Assembly: GCF_018918125.1 (NCBI RefSeq)
Contig: NZ_JAHLQA010000034.1
Coordinates: forward strand, 62,001 to 126,000
Origin: Blautia sp. MSJ-19
GTDB lineage: Bacteria > Bacillota > Clostridia > Lachnospirales > Lachnospiraceae
Reading direction: 5' to 3'
Length of the DNA: 64,000 bases
How positions within the stretch are numbered: position 1 is the first letter of the stretch; every line of letters starts with the position of its first letter. Below the pieces are notes generated by a model. The model had not been told where the DNA came from. It ran no database searches and saw only the letters and a program-made list of their open reading frames with translations. Below are positions 1 through 9,279 of this stretch, piece after piece. Both the position numbers and the translations under genes were made by a program.

Positions 1-1
1 A

Positions 2-1522
2 CTTGGTATCGAAGATCATGAAGAAGAAATCGAACATCTTTCCGGTGGACAGAAAAAACGTGTGGCTCTTGCCGCTGTTCTTGTTAATCCGACAGATGTT
101 CTGATCCTGGATGAACCTACCAACCATCTGGACAATGAGATGGCATCCTGGTTAGAAGACTATCTGAACCGATTTAAAGGTGTTGTGATCATGGTAACAC
201 ATGACCGTTATTTTCTGGATCGTGTTACAAATAAAATTCTGGAGATCAGCCATGGCAAAATCTACAGCTATGAAGCAAAATATTCAGATTTCCTTGAAAT
301 GAAAGCACAGCGTGAAGAGATGGAAATGGCATCGGAACGCAAAAAACAGAGCATTCTTCGTATGGAGATCGAATGGGCAAAACGTGGCTGCCGTGCAAGA
401 AGCACAAAGCAGAGAGCACGACTTGACCGTCTGGAAGCTATGAAAAATTCCACAGCACCTGTACGTGACAAAAATGTGGAAATTGATTCTGTAGAGACCC
501 GAATGGGAAAGAAGACGATCGAACTGCACCACATTTCCAAACGTTTTGATGATCGGGTATGTATCCGTGATTTTGATTACATCGTTCTGAAAAACCAGCG
601 TCTGGGCATTATTGGCCCGAATGGCTGCGGTAAATCCACACTGCTCAAGATCATTGCCGGAATTCTGGAACCAGACAGTGGAAGTGTGGAGATTGGAGAT
701 ACGATTAAGATCGGTTATTTTTCTCAGGAAATCGAAGATATGAACTCCGGTCAGAGAGTGATCGATTATATTAAAGATGTAGCTGAGTTTATCCCTACCA
801 GAGATGGACTGATCAGTGCATCGAAACTTCTGGAACAGTTTTTGTTTGATCCTGCAATGCAGTATGCACCGATTGAAAAGCTTTCCGGTGGTGAGAAAAA
901 GCGTCTGTATCTTCTGAAAGTGCTTGCAGCTGCACCGAATGTACTTCTTCTGGATGAGATCACCAATGATATTGATATTCCAACCCTGACAATTCTGGAA
1001 GACTATCTGGATTCTTTTGCAGGTATTGTTATTGCGGTTTCTCATGACCGCTATTTTCTGGACAATCTGGCTGATCGGATCTTTGAATTTGACAGGGAGG
1101 GAAATCTGACTCAATATGAAGGTGGCTACACGGATTATCTCGAAGCTAAGAAGCGTCGGGAGGGTATGAGTACGGATGAAGCAGTGAATGCAAAGACTTC
1201 TTTTGCCGGAAAGAACATGCCAGAAGAAATTCAGGAAGAGAAGGCTTCGGTAAAGACATGGAAACAGAACCGTTCTTCAAAGCTGAAATTCAGTTATAAA
1301 GAACAACGAGAATACGATACCATTGATGATGATATTGCGGCACTGGAAGCAAAAATCGAAAAACTGGATGCTGATATCATGGCCAATGCGACAAATTCCG
1401 GTAAATTAAATGAGCTGACTCAGGAAAAAGCGGAAGCAGAAGCACAATTGGAAGAGAAGATGGATCGATGGGTCTATCTGAATGACCTTGCCGAGCAGAT
1501 TGAGGCACAAAACAAAAATTAA
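2..1522 (+). CDS. ABC-F family ATP-binding protein (Uup-like), 5'-truncated by the window edge
   Basis: The reading frame is open from base 2, so the N-terminal part of the gene lies outside the window. Bases 38-52 encode the signature LSGGQ of the first ATPase domain, followed by Walker B LILDEPTNHLD. A second ATPase domain has Walker A GPNGCGKST, signature LSGGEKKR and Walker B LLLDEITND. No membrane segments are seen. The last 90 or so residues are charged and coiled-coil-like, as in the Uup C-terminal domain. ABC-F proteins act on ribosomes or DNA rather than in transport. The second Walker B has Ile where Pro is usual (LDEITND). The exact subfamily cannot be fixed without the N-terminus. 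Confidence 0.93.
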   Translation, partial: LGIEDHEEEIEHLSGGQKKRVALAAVLVNPTDVLILDEPTNHLDNEMASWLEDYLNRFKGVVIMVTHDRYFLDRVTNKILEISHGKIYSYEAKYSDFLEMKAQREEMEMASERKKQSILRMEIEWAKRGCRARSTKQRARLDRLEAMKNSTAPVRDKNVEIDSVETRMGKKTIELHHISKRFDDRVCIRDFDYIVLKNQRLGIIGPNGCGKSTLLKIIAGILEPDSGSVEIGDTIKIGYFSQEIEDMNSGQRVIDYIKDVAEFIPTRDGLISASKLLEQFLFDPAMQYAPIEKLSGGEKKRLYLLKVLAAAPNVLLLDEITNDIDIPTLTILEDYLDSFAGIVIAVSHDRYFLDNLADRIFEFDREGNLTQYEGGYTDYLEAKKRREGMSTDEAVNAKTSFAGKNMPEEIQEEKASVKTWKQNRSSKLKFSYKEQREYDTIDDDIAALEAKIEKLDADIMANATNSGKLNELTQEKAEAEAQLEEKMDRWVYLNDLAEQIEAQNKN

Positions 1523-1576
1523 AAGATTCTGCAGGAATACTATGCAGAAAACCCATATGGATTTGCACTGTTTTTA

Positions 1577-1605
1577 TTGATTTTCATCGATTTCTTTAGT
1601 ATGAT
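1577..1605 (+). promoter_or_regulatory. Sigma-A-like promoter upstream of plsX
   Basis: TTGATT (1577-1582) and TATGAT (1600-1605) are separated by exactly 17 bases. The pair lies in the 148-base gap between the ABC-F gene and plsX, about 65 bases before the plsX start codon. It probably drives plsX-rnc-smc-ftsY, which are closely spaced. Confidence 0.6.
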
Positions 1606-1670
1606 AAAGTTTGAATCTTCATAAATTAAAAAACAATTTTTCAGATAAACAGAAAACAGGAGGAAAAATA

Positions 1671-2723
1671 ATGGCAGAAATAGTAAGAGTTGTTGTAGAT
1701 GCCATGGGTGGCGACCTTGCACCGGTGGAACCTGTAAAAGCAGCGGTAGAAGCCGTAAAAGAAAGAAAAGATATCATAGTTATCCTTACCGGGCAGGAAG
1801 AAGTGATCCGTACAGAACTTCGGAAATATCCGGATTATCCTGCAGACAGAATCCAGGTGGTAAATGCAACAGAAGTCATCGAAACAGCAGAACCTCCTGT
1901 ATTTGCCATACGAAAGAAAAAGGATTCTTCGATTGTAGTGGGACTCAAAATGGTAAAAGAAAAAAAGGCAGATGCTTTTGTTTCTTCTGGAAGCACCGGC
2001 GCTGTACTGGTTGGCGGTCAGGTGCTTGTCGGCAGAAGTAAAGGTGTGGAGCGTCCGCCTCTGGCACCACTGATCCCGACTGCAAAGGGCGTTTCTCTCT
2101 TGATTGACTGTGGCGCCAATGTAGATGCAAGACCATCCCATCTGGTACAGTTTGCAAAAATGGGTTCTATTTATATGGAACATGTAGTAGGTGTTAAGAA
2201 TCCGCGAGTGGCAATCGTTAATAATGGCGCTGAAGAAGAAAAAGGAAATGCACTGGTCAAAGAAACATTTCCGCTTCTCAAAGAAATTGAGGGAATTAAT
2301 TTTATCGGAAGTATTGAGGCAAGAGATATTCCGGCCGGTTATGCGGATGTTATCGTCTGCGAGGCTTTTGTGGGAAATGTCATTCTCAAATTATATGAAG
2401 GTGTCAGCTCTGAACTGATCCACAAAATAAAAGAAGGAATGATGAGTACCCTGAAAAGCAAAATTGGCGCACTTCTTGTAAAGCCGGCACTGAAACAGAC
2501 ACTTAAGAGCTTTGATGCTACAGAATATGGCGGTGCCCCGCTTCTCGGTCTCAAGGGCCTGGTAGTCAAAACACATGGCAGTGCCAAATCGGTAGAGATC
2601 CGTCATGCAATTTTCCAGTGTGTTCAGTTTAAACAGCAGCAGATCAATGAAAAGATTGCAGAAAAGCTCCAACCGGTAGAGACTGAAATTTCTAAAGACA
2701 ACGAACAGAAAAAAGAAAACTAA
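1671..2723 (+). CDS. plsX: PlsX, phosphate:acyl-ACP acyltransferase
   Basis: The protein has 350 residues, close to the usual 330-350. It starts MAEIVRVVVDAMGGDLAP, the typical PlsX N-terminus with the DAMGGD motif. The start at 1671 is supported by AGGAGG eight bases upstream; an in-frame TTG at 1611 has no ribosome binding site. PlsX makes acyl-phosphate from acyl-ACP, the first step of phosphatidic acid synthesis with PlsY. It acts in the cytosol or at the membrane surface. It is followed 21 bases later by rnc. The acpP gene often found between plsX and rnc in Firmicutes is absent here. The C-terminus is a charged tail of about 15 residues. Confidence 0.96.
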   Translation: MAEIVRVVVDAMGGDLAPVEPVKAAVEAVKERKDIIVILTGQEEVIRTELRKYPDYPADRIQVVNATEVIETAEPPVFAIRKKKDSSIVVGLKMVKEKKADAFVSSGSTGAVLVGGQVLVGRSKGVERPPLAPLIPTAKGVSLLIDCGANVDARPSHLVQFAKMGSIYMEHVVGVKNPRVAIVNNGAEEEKGNALVKETFPLLKEIEGINFIGSIEARDIPAGYADVIVCEAFVGNVILKLYEGVSSELIHKIKEGMMSTLKSKIGALLVKPALKQTLKSFDATEYGGAPLLGLKGLVVKTHGSAKSVEIRHAIFQCVQFKQQQINEKIAEKLQPVETEISKDNEQKKEN

Positions 2724-2744
2724 AAAGATAAAGAAGGAATAATC

Positions 2745-3428
2745 ATGGAACAGAACATGGAACAATTAGAACAGATCATCGGATACGACTTTCAGAATAA
2801 AAGTCTGCTGAAGCAGGCTCTGACACACAGCTCTTATGCAAACGAGAAGAAACTCGGCAAACTTGGCTGTAATGAGCGGCTGGAATTTCTGGGAGATGCT
2901 GTTCTGGAACTGATCAGCAGTGATTTCCTTTATGCAAAATTCACACAGATTCCAGAAGGTGAACTGACCAAGAAGCGTGCCAGTCTGGTATGCGAGCCAA
3001 GTCTTGCCTACTGTGCAAGACAGTTTGGACTCCCGCAGTATCTGCTCCTTGGCAAAGGCGAAAATATGACAGGTGGACGTAATCGCGATTCTATCGTATC
3101 TGATGCAACAGAAGCTCTTCTGGGGGCAATCTACCTGGACGGTGGTTTTGCTAACGCAAAGGATTTCGTACTGAAATTTATCTTAAATGATATAGAACAC
3201 AAACAGCTCTTTTATGATAGCAAGACCATCCTGCAGGAACTGGTTCAGGAAAAAGGAATTCAGCCGGTAGAATATATTCTGACTGATGAGACAGGACCGG
3301 ATCATGACAAGCAGTTTACTGTGAATGTACAGGTCAACGGACAGGTTGTCGGAAGTGGTACCGGTCATACAAAAAAAGCAGCTGAGCAGGCAGCTGCATA
3401 TCAGGCGATTCAGGAAAAGAAATTCTGA
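2745..3428 (+). CDS. rnc: Ribonuclease III
   Basis: This 227-residue protein has the RNase III signature NERLEFLGDAVL at about residues 43-54 and the second catalytic motif DATEALLGAIYLDGG. A double-stranded RNA-binding domain follows from about residue 155, ending in the typical HTKKAAEQAAA helix. It cleaves double-stranded RNA in rRNA processing and mRNA decay. The start at 2745 has AAGGA upstream; a second ATG at 2757 is possible. It sits between plsX and smc, the standard Firmicutes order. Confidence 0.97.
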   Translation: MEQNMEQLEQIIGYDFQNKSLLKQALTHSSYANEKKLGKLGCNERLEFLGDAVLELISSDFLYAKFTQIPEGELTKKRASLVCEPSLAYCARQFGLPQYLLLGKGENMTGGRNRDSIVSDATEALLGAIYLDGGFANAKDFVLKFILNDIEHKQLFYDSKTILQELVQEKGIQPVEYILTDETGPDHDKQFTVNVQVNGQVVGSGTGHTKKAAEQAAAYQAIQEKKF

Positions 3429-3471
3429 AGGATGAGCAGGCAGCAGGAAAAGAAAAACTGGCAGGTGAACT

Positions 3472-6400
3472 ATGTATTTAAAGAATATTGAAGTGTATGG
3501 CTTCAAATCCTTTGCACAGAAAATCAATTTTGAATTTCACAATGGAATTACCGGGATTGTCGGCCCTAATGGAAGTGGAAAGAGTAACGTCGGCGATGCG
3601 GTTCGCTGGGTTCTTGGAGAACAGAGCGCCAAGCAGCTTCGAGGAGGCAACATGCAGGATGTTATTTTTTCCGGAACCGAAAGCAGAAAGCCTCTTAGTT
3701 TTGCTTCTGTATCGATTACGCTGGATAACAGCGATCATAAACTTCCGGTTGATTACAACGAAGTTACTGTTACAAGACGGCTGTATCGTTCGGGAGAGAG
3801 CGAATACCGTATTAATGGCAGTGCATGCCGTCTGAAGGACATTCAGGAAATGTTTTATGATACCGGTATCGGTAAGGAAGGCTATTCGATTATCGGCCAG
3901 GGACAGATTGATAAGATCCTGAGCGGAAAGCCGGAAGACAGACGAGAATTATTTGATGAAGCAGCAGGAATCGTCAAATTCAAGCGACGCAAGGCAACTA
4001 CCTTAAAAAAACTGGATGAAGAACGGCAGAATCTGGTCCGTGTGACAGATATCCTGAGCGAACTTACCAAACAGCTCGGACCACTGGAACGGCAGTCCGA
4101 AACAGCGCGAATCTACCTTTCAAAAAGGGAAGAATTAAAAGAACTGGATGTTAATCTTTTTCTTCTGGAACATCAGCGCACAGGTGAACTTCTCAAAGAA
4201 CTGGAAGGCAAACTGGGACAGGCGCAGAGAGAACTCACAGAAGCACAGGAAGCTTATGATCAGACAAAAGTAGAGTACGATCGTCTGGAGCAGGAGCTGG
4301 AAGAACTGAATCACAATCTGGATCGTGTTAAGGAAGAACAACAGCAAAATGCCCTCCAGAAACAGCAATATGAAGGGCAGATCAAGATTCTGGAAGAACA
4401 GATTTCTTCCGGAAGACAGAGCAGTGAACATTTTCAGTCTCGTCTGCATGTACTGAAGGAAGAACTGGAACGCCGATCGCAGGAAAGGGAACATCTTACA
4501 GAAGAACAGCAGGAACTGCAGAATAAACTGAGAGAAGTAAAAAAACAGTTAAAAAAAGAGACAGACGCAATGGAAAATATTGCGGCCAACGTAGAAGAGT
4601 GTACACAGGCTGTGGAAGACGGCAAAAATGAGATTATTGAGATTCTCAACAGCCGTGCGACAACAAAAGGTAAAGTCCAGCGTTTTGATGCCATGATGGA
4701 ACAGCTGGATATCCGTAAAGCGGCTATCAGTCAGCGGATCCTTCGTCTGAAAAGTGAAGAAGAAGTGCTGGAAAAAGAACGTATCTCCGCTCAGAAACAG
4801 TACGATACAGTAACAGAACTGATTCAGTCTACTAATCAGGAATGTGTTCGTCTGAATGAAGAAATTCAGAAGCTGCAGGAAATTCTCAAAAAACAGAATT
4901 CTCAGATGGAAATCGGACAGACTGCATATCATCGCGAGGCTTCTCGTCTGGAATCACTCAGAAATATTACTGAACGTTACGATGGATATGGCAACAGTAT
5001 CCGTCGAGTTATGGAACAAAAATCCAGAGAACCCGGTATCAAGGGCGTTGTTGCAGATATCATTCATGTACAGAAAGATTATGAAGTTGCTATCGAAACT
5101 GCTCTTGGGGGCAGTATTCAGAATATCGTTACAGATGATGAACAAACTGCCAAACGTATGATTGCGTTTCTGAAGAAAAACCGTTTTGGACGGGCAACAT
5201 TTCTCCCATTATCCAATATCAGTGGAAGGGGTGGACTTAATCAGAAAGATGTACTTAAAGAAGAGGGCGTGGTCGGAACAGCAAATACACTTGTAGAAGC
5301 GGATCCGGAATACAGTGAACTGGTACAGTATCTTCTGGGACGAGTACTGGTCGTCGATCATATTGACCATGCAATCGCAATAGGCAAAAAATATCGTCAT
5401 AGTTTACGTATGGTAACCATCGAAGGTGAATCCCTGAATCCTGGTGGTTCTATGACTGGAGGTGCATTCAAGAACAACAGCAATCTCCTTGGAAGACGAC
5501 GTGAGATTGAAGAACTGGAACGCAGTGTCGGGCTTCTTAAAAAAGAACTGGAAGAGACTCAGAAACAGATTGGTGAAAACCGCAGCAAACGAAATGTTCT
5601 ACGTGATACCATTGCCGAGTTTCAGCAGAAACTGCAACAGCAGTATGTGGAACAAAATACCGCCAAAATGAATCTTGCACAGTTTAAAGAAAAAGAGGAC
5701 GAGATTCAGAAAAGCTATCGTCAGATTGAACGCGAACAGCAGGAACTGCGACAGCAGGCAGGAGAAATCCGGCAGGACCACAGCAATATTGCCAGGGAAC
5801 TGGAAGATTCTCAAAAAGACGAAAAAGAACTGGAAATTTTTATTGAGACCAAACAAAAAGAACTGGAAGAATGGAAAGCAGAAGAGACTGCCAAAACACA
5901 TGAACTGGAGCAGATTCGACTTGCTGAATCTTCTCTGGTACAGCAGGATCGTTTCCTTCAGGAAAATATAAGTCGTCTGTCTTCAGAAATTGATGTGTGC
6001 CAGACGGAATCCCGTGAGATTACAGACAGTCTTAATCAGAGCGCGGAGGAAATACATAAAAAGGAAGATGGCATTATAGAATTGCAGAAAGCTGCAGAAT
6101 CATGTCTGACTCAGGAAACACAGCTTGAAGAACAGCGCGTGCACTGGCAGGAAGAAAAAGAAGAACGCAGTACAAAGCATAAATCATTTTTCGAAAAGAG
6201 GGATCATCTTTCTGAAAAAACTTCTCTTCTTGATAAAGAATGTTTCCGTCTGCGCAGTCAGGCAGAAAAAATCGAAGAGCAACGAGAGACACAGATCTCC
6301 TATATGTGGGAAGAATATGAGGTTACGCCAAATAATGCTCTGCAGTATCGCAGAGAAGAACTGAATGATCGTCAGGAAATACGTAAAAACGTTCTCCGTA

Positions 6401-7032
6401 TCAAAGATGAGATCCGGAAACTTGGTTCTGTCAATGTCAATGCAATTGAAGACTATAAGGAACTTCTGGAACGTCATACTTTCCTGTCAGGACAGTATGA
6501 AGATCTTGTCAAGGCTGCCGAAACGCTGGAAGGAATCATACAGGAGCTGGATGAAGGGATGCGCCGGCAGTTTACAGAAAAATTTCGTGACATCCAGAGA
6601 GAATTTGATAAGGCATTCAAAGAGCTCTTTGGCGGTGGTAAGGGTACTTTGGAACTTGCCGAGGATGAAGATATCCTGGAAGCAGGAATCCGCATTATTT
6701 CACAGCCACCGGGCAAGAAACTGCAGAATATGATGCAGCTTTCCGGTGGAGAGAAGGCTTTGACAGCGATTGCGCTTCTTTTTGCAATCCAGAACCTTAA
6801 ACCTTCTCCATTCTGTCTTCTGGATGAAATTGAAGCGGCACTGGATGATTCTAATGTCGGACGTTTTGCTTCCTATCTGCAGAAGTTGACGAAAAATACA
6901 CAGTTTATTATAATAACGCATAGACGTGGCACTATGAATGCTGCGGATCGGTTATATGGTATCACTATGCAGGAAAAGGGTGTATCAACTCTTGTTTCTG
7001 TAGATCTGGTAGAAAACCAGTTGACCCAATAA
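3472..7032 (+). CDS. smc: SMC, chromosome condensation and segregation ATPase
   Basis: The protein has 1186 residues, the normal size for bacterial SMC. The N-terminal ATPase half has Walker [10 protein letters not shown] at about residue 32. Two long coiled-coil arms flank a hinge around residues 520-660, which contains [11 protein letters not shown]. The C-terminal half has signature [15 protein letters not shown] and Walker [17 protein letters not shown] dimers with ScpA and ScpB load near the origin and hold the chromosome arms together. The start has GGTGA five bases upstream. ftsY follows 15 bases after the stop, as in many Firmicutes. Confidence 0.97.
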   Translation: MYLKNIEVYGFKSFAQKINFEFHNGITGIVGPNGSGKSNVGDAVRWVLGEQSAKQLRGGNMQDVIFSGTESRKPLSFASVSITLDNSDHKLPVDYNEVTVTRRLYRSGESEYRINGSACRLKDIQEMFYDTGIGKEGYSIIGQGQIDKILSGKPEDRRELFDEAAGIVKFKRRKATTLKKLDEERQNLVRVTDILSELTKQLGPLERQSETARIYLSKREELKELDVNLFLLEHQRTGELLKELEGKLGQAQRELTEAQEAYDQTKVEYDRLEQELEELNHNLDRVKEEQQQNALQKQQYEGQIKILEEQISSGRQSSEHFQSRLHVLKEELERRSQEREHLTEEQQELQNKLREVKKQLKKETDAMENIAANVEECTQAVEDGKNEIIEILNSRATTKGKVQRFDAMMEQLDIRKAAISQRILRLKSEEEVLEKERISAQKQYDTVTELIQSTNQECVRLNEEIQKLQEILKKQNSQMEIGQTAYHREASRLESLRNITERYDGYGNSIRRVMEQKSREPGIKGVVADIIHVQKDYEVAIETALGGSIQNIVTDDEQTAKRMIAFLKKNRFGRATFLPLSNISGRGGLNQKDVLKEEGVVGTANTLVEADPEYSELVQYLLGRVLVVDHIDHAIAIGKKYRHSLRMVTIEGESLNPGGSMTGGAFKNNSNLLGRRREIEELERSVGLLKKELEETQKQIGENRSKRNVLRDTIAEFQQKLQQQYVEQNTAKMNLAQFKEKEDEIQKSYRQIEREQQELRQQAGEIRQDHSNIARELEDSQKDEKELEIFIETKQKELEEWKAEETAKTHELEQIRLAESSLVQQDRFLQENISRLSSEIDVCQTESREITDSLNQSAEEIHKKEDGIIELQKAAESCLTQETQLEEQRVHWQEEKEERSTKHKSFFEKRDHLSEKTSLLDKECFRLRSQAEKIEEQRETQISYMWEEYEVTPNNALQYRREELNDRQEIRKNVLRIKDEIRKLGSVNVNAIEDYKELLERHTFLSGQYEDLVKAAETLEGIIQELDEGMRRQFTEKFRDIQREFDKAFKELFGGGKGTLELAEDEDILEAGIRIISQPPGKKLQNMMQLSGGEKALTAIALLFAIQNLKPSPFCLLDEIEAALDDSNVGRFASYLQKLTKNTQFIIITHRRGTMNAADRLYGITMQEKGVSTLVSVDLVENQLTQ

Positions 7033-7047
7033 TAAGGAGGAACAGGT

Positions 7048-8001
7048 ATGTCAGAAGAAAAAAAAGGTTTTTTTAAACGCCTGGTCAGTGGACTGACTAA
7101 AACAAGAGATAATATTGTAGCCGGATTTGATTCTATTTTCAGCGGCTATTCCAGTATCGATGAAGATTTTTATGAAGAACTTGAAGAAATCCTGATCATG
7201 GGAGATATTGGTATCAATGCGACCTCTTCGATCATTGAGCATCTGAAAGAACAGGTGGCCGAAAAACATATCAAAAATCCGCTGGAGTGCAAACAGCTTC
7301 TGATCGACAGTATCAAGGAGCAGATGCGTGTGGACAGTACGGAATATGAATTTGAAAACCGCAAATCCGTGATCCTTGTGATCGGTGTAAATGGTGTGGG
7401 AAAAACAACTTCCGTCGGAAAACTTGCCGGAAAATTAAAAGACCAGGGCAAGAAAGTTATTCTTGCGGCAGCAGATACATTTCGTGCGGCAGCAGGAGAG
7501 CAGCTTGCTCAGTGGGCAAATCGTGCCGGTGTTGATCTGATCGGCGGACAGGCTGGAGCAGATCCGGCATCTATCGTATACGATGCTGTAGCTGCAGCCA
7601 AGGCAAGAAATGCAGATGTACTGCTCTGCGACACTGCAGGTCGTCTGCATAACAAAAAGAATCTCATGGAAGAATTACGCAAGATCTATCGTATCCTGGA
7701 AAGAGAGTATCCAGAGGCGTATCTGGAAACACTGGTCGTTCTGGATGGTACTACCGGTCAGAATGCTCTGGCACAGGCAAAACAATTTGCAGAAGTTGCC
7801 AATGTAAACGGCATCATCCTGACAAAACTGGATGGAACTGCAAAAGGTGGAATTGCCGTTGCGATCCAGTCTGAACTGGATATTCCGGTAAAATATATCG
7901 GTGTGGGAGAAACTATTGATGATCTGCAGAAATTTGATGCCGATGCCTTTGTAAACGCACTGTTTGACATCGACGAAAAAGACTTGCATACAGAAGAATA
8001 A
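7048..8001 (+). CDS. ftsY: FtsY, signal recognition particle receptor
   Basis: The protein has 317 residues. A short basic, amphipathic N-terminus leads into the NG GTPase domain with G1 GVNGVGKTTSVGKLA, ADTFRAAA, G3 DTAGRLHN and G4 TKLDGTAKGG. It binds Ffh-SRP at the membrane and hands ribosome-nascent chains to the Sec channel. AAGGAGG precedes the start. The long acidic A domain of the E. coli protein is absent, as usual in Firmicutes. The SRP partner genes ylxM and ffh are not adjacent but lie about 4 kb downstream, beyond three unrelated genes. Confidence 0.97.
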   Translation: MSEEKKGFFKRLVSGLTKTRDNIVAGFDSIFSGYSSIDEDFYEELEEILIMGDIGINATSSIIEHLKEQVAEKHIKNPLECKQLLIDSIKEQMRVDSTEYEFENRKSVILVIGVNGVGKTTSVGKLAGKLKDQGKKVILAAADTFRAAAGEQLAQWANRAGVDLIGGQAGADPASIVYDAVAAAKARNADVLLCDTAGRLHNKKNLMEELRKIYRILEREYPEAYLETLVVLDGTTGQNALAQAKQFAEVANVNGIILTKLDGTAKGGIAVAIQSELDIPVKYIGVGETIDDLQKFDADAFVNALFDIDEKDLHTEE

Positions 8002-8019
8002 ACAGGAGGAATACACAAA

Positions 8020-9231
8020 ATGCTTACATTAGAGACCTTTGAACAGGCAGCAGAAATCGTAAAACAGGTAACCCAGGAAACAAAGCTGATCAAGAGCAGC
8101 TATTTTTCTGAACTGACTGGAAATAAAGTTTTCCTGAAACCAGAAAACATGCAGCGTACAGGAGCTTACAAAGTACGTGGAGCTTATTACAAGATCAGTA
8201 CTCTTACAGAAGAGGAACGTGCGAAAGGTTTGATCGCAGCTTCTGCAGGAAACCATGCACAGGGCGTGGCATATGCAGCACACAAATTCGGAGCAAAAGC
8301 AGTTATCGTTATGCCGACAACCACGCCTCTGATCAAAGTAGAACGAACCAAGAGTTACGGAGCAGAGGTAATCCTGAAGGGTGACGTATACGATGAGGCA
8401 TGTGCTTATGCACTGGAACTTGCTGAAAAAGAAGGATATACGTTTATCCATCCATTTGACGATCCGGCGGTTGCTACTGGTCAGGGTACGATTGCAATGG
8501 AGATTGTGCAGGAACTTCCTCTGGTAGATTATATCCTGGTTCCGATCGGAGGCGGTGGACTTGCAACTGGTGTATCTACACTTGCAAAGCTTCTGAATCC
8601 ACATATTAAAGTAATCGGTGTGGAACCGTCCGGTGCGGCATGCATGAAAGCATCTCTTGAAAAAGGAGAAGTTGTGACTCTTCCACACGTAAATACAATT
8701 GCAGATGGTACTGCTGTGCAGACTCCGGGAGAACATATTTTTCCATATCTGCAGGAAAATCTGGACGATGTGATTACTATTGATGATGATGAACTGATCG
8801 TTGCTTTCCTTGATATGGTTGAAAACCATAAAATGATCGTAGAAAATTCCGGACTCCTGACTGTAGCTGCCCTTCGTCATCTCAACTTTACAGGCAAAAA
8901 AGTCGTATCTATCTTAAGTGGCGGTAATATGGACGTGATCACCATGTCTTCAGTTGTACAGCATGGACTGATCCAGAGAGACCGTATCTTTACGGTTTCT
9001 GTTCTGATTCCGGATAAACCGGGTGAACTGGTTCGCGTAGCTTCTATCATTGCAGAGAATCAGGGAAATGTCATTAAACTGGATCACAATCAGTTCGTAA
9101 GTACCAATCGTTATGCGGCAGTGGAACTTAAGGTGACTCTGGAAGCATACGGAACAGACCATAAGAAAAAAATTGTAAAAGCACTGGAAGATGCCGGATG
9201 CAGACCAAAAGTTATCCGCGCAAGCCTGTAA
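8020..9231 (+). CDS. ilvA: Threonine ammonia-lyase (threonine dehydratase), one ACT domain
   Basis: The protein has 403 residues and a fold-type II PLP enzyme core. The PLP lysine lies in TGAYKVRGAYY (about K51) and the phosphate-binding glycine loop is PIGGGGLATG. One ACT-like regulatory domain follows from about residue 327 (SVLIPDKPGELVRVASI). It deaminates threonine to 2-oxobutanoate, either for isoleucine synthesis or for threonine fermentation; the length and single ACT domain fit the short ilvA/tdcB-type enzymes. AGGAGG precedes the start. It is 18 bases after ftsY, so probably co-transcribed, with no functional link evident. Whether its role is biosynthetic or catabolic cannot be decided from the sequence. 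Confidence 0.92.
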   Translation: MLTLETFEQAAEIVKQVTQETKLIKSSYFSELTGNKVFLKPENMQRTGAYKVRGAYYKISTLTEEERAKGLIAASAGNHAQGVAYAAHKFGAKAVIVMPTTTPLIKVERTKSYGAEVILKGDVYDEACAYALELAEKEGYTFIHPFDDPAVATGQGTIAMEIVQELPLVDYILVPIGGGGLATGVSTLAKLLNPHIKVIGVEPSGAACMKASLEKGEVVTLPHVNTIADGTAVQTPGEHIFPYLQENLDDVITIDDDELIVAFLDMVENHKMIVENSGLLTVAALRHLNFTGKKVVSILSGGNMDVITMSSVVQHGLIQRDRIFTVSVLIPDKPGELVRVASIIAENQGNVIKLDHNQFVSTNRYAAVELKVTLEAYGTDHKKKIVKALEDAGCRPKVIRASL

Positions 9232-9279
9232 CAAGATTCCTGAAATTCAGACTTCAGACCAAAATGAAGGAGGATGACC

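Noticed and set aside
284..1114. Long minus-strand open frame (276 codons) opposite the ABC-F gene
   Set aside because: It is the mirror of a strongly conserved gene, has no ribosome binding site and a cysteine- and histidine-rich composition typical of antisense frames. The same holds for other long antisense frames, such as 8029-8880 and 60835-61554.
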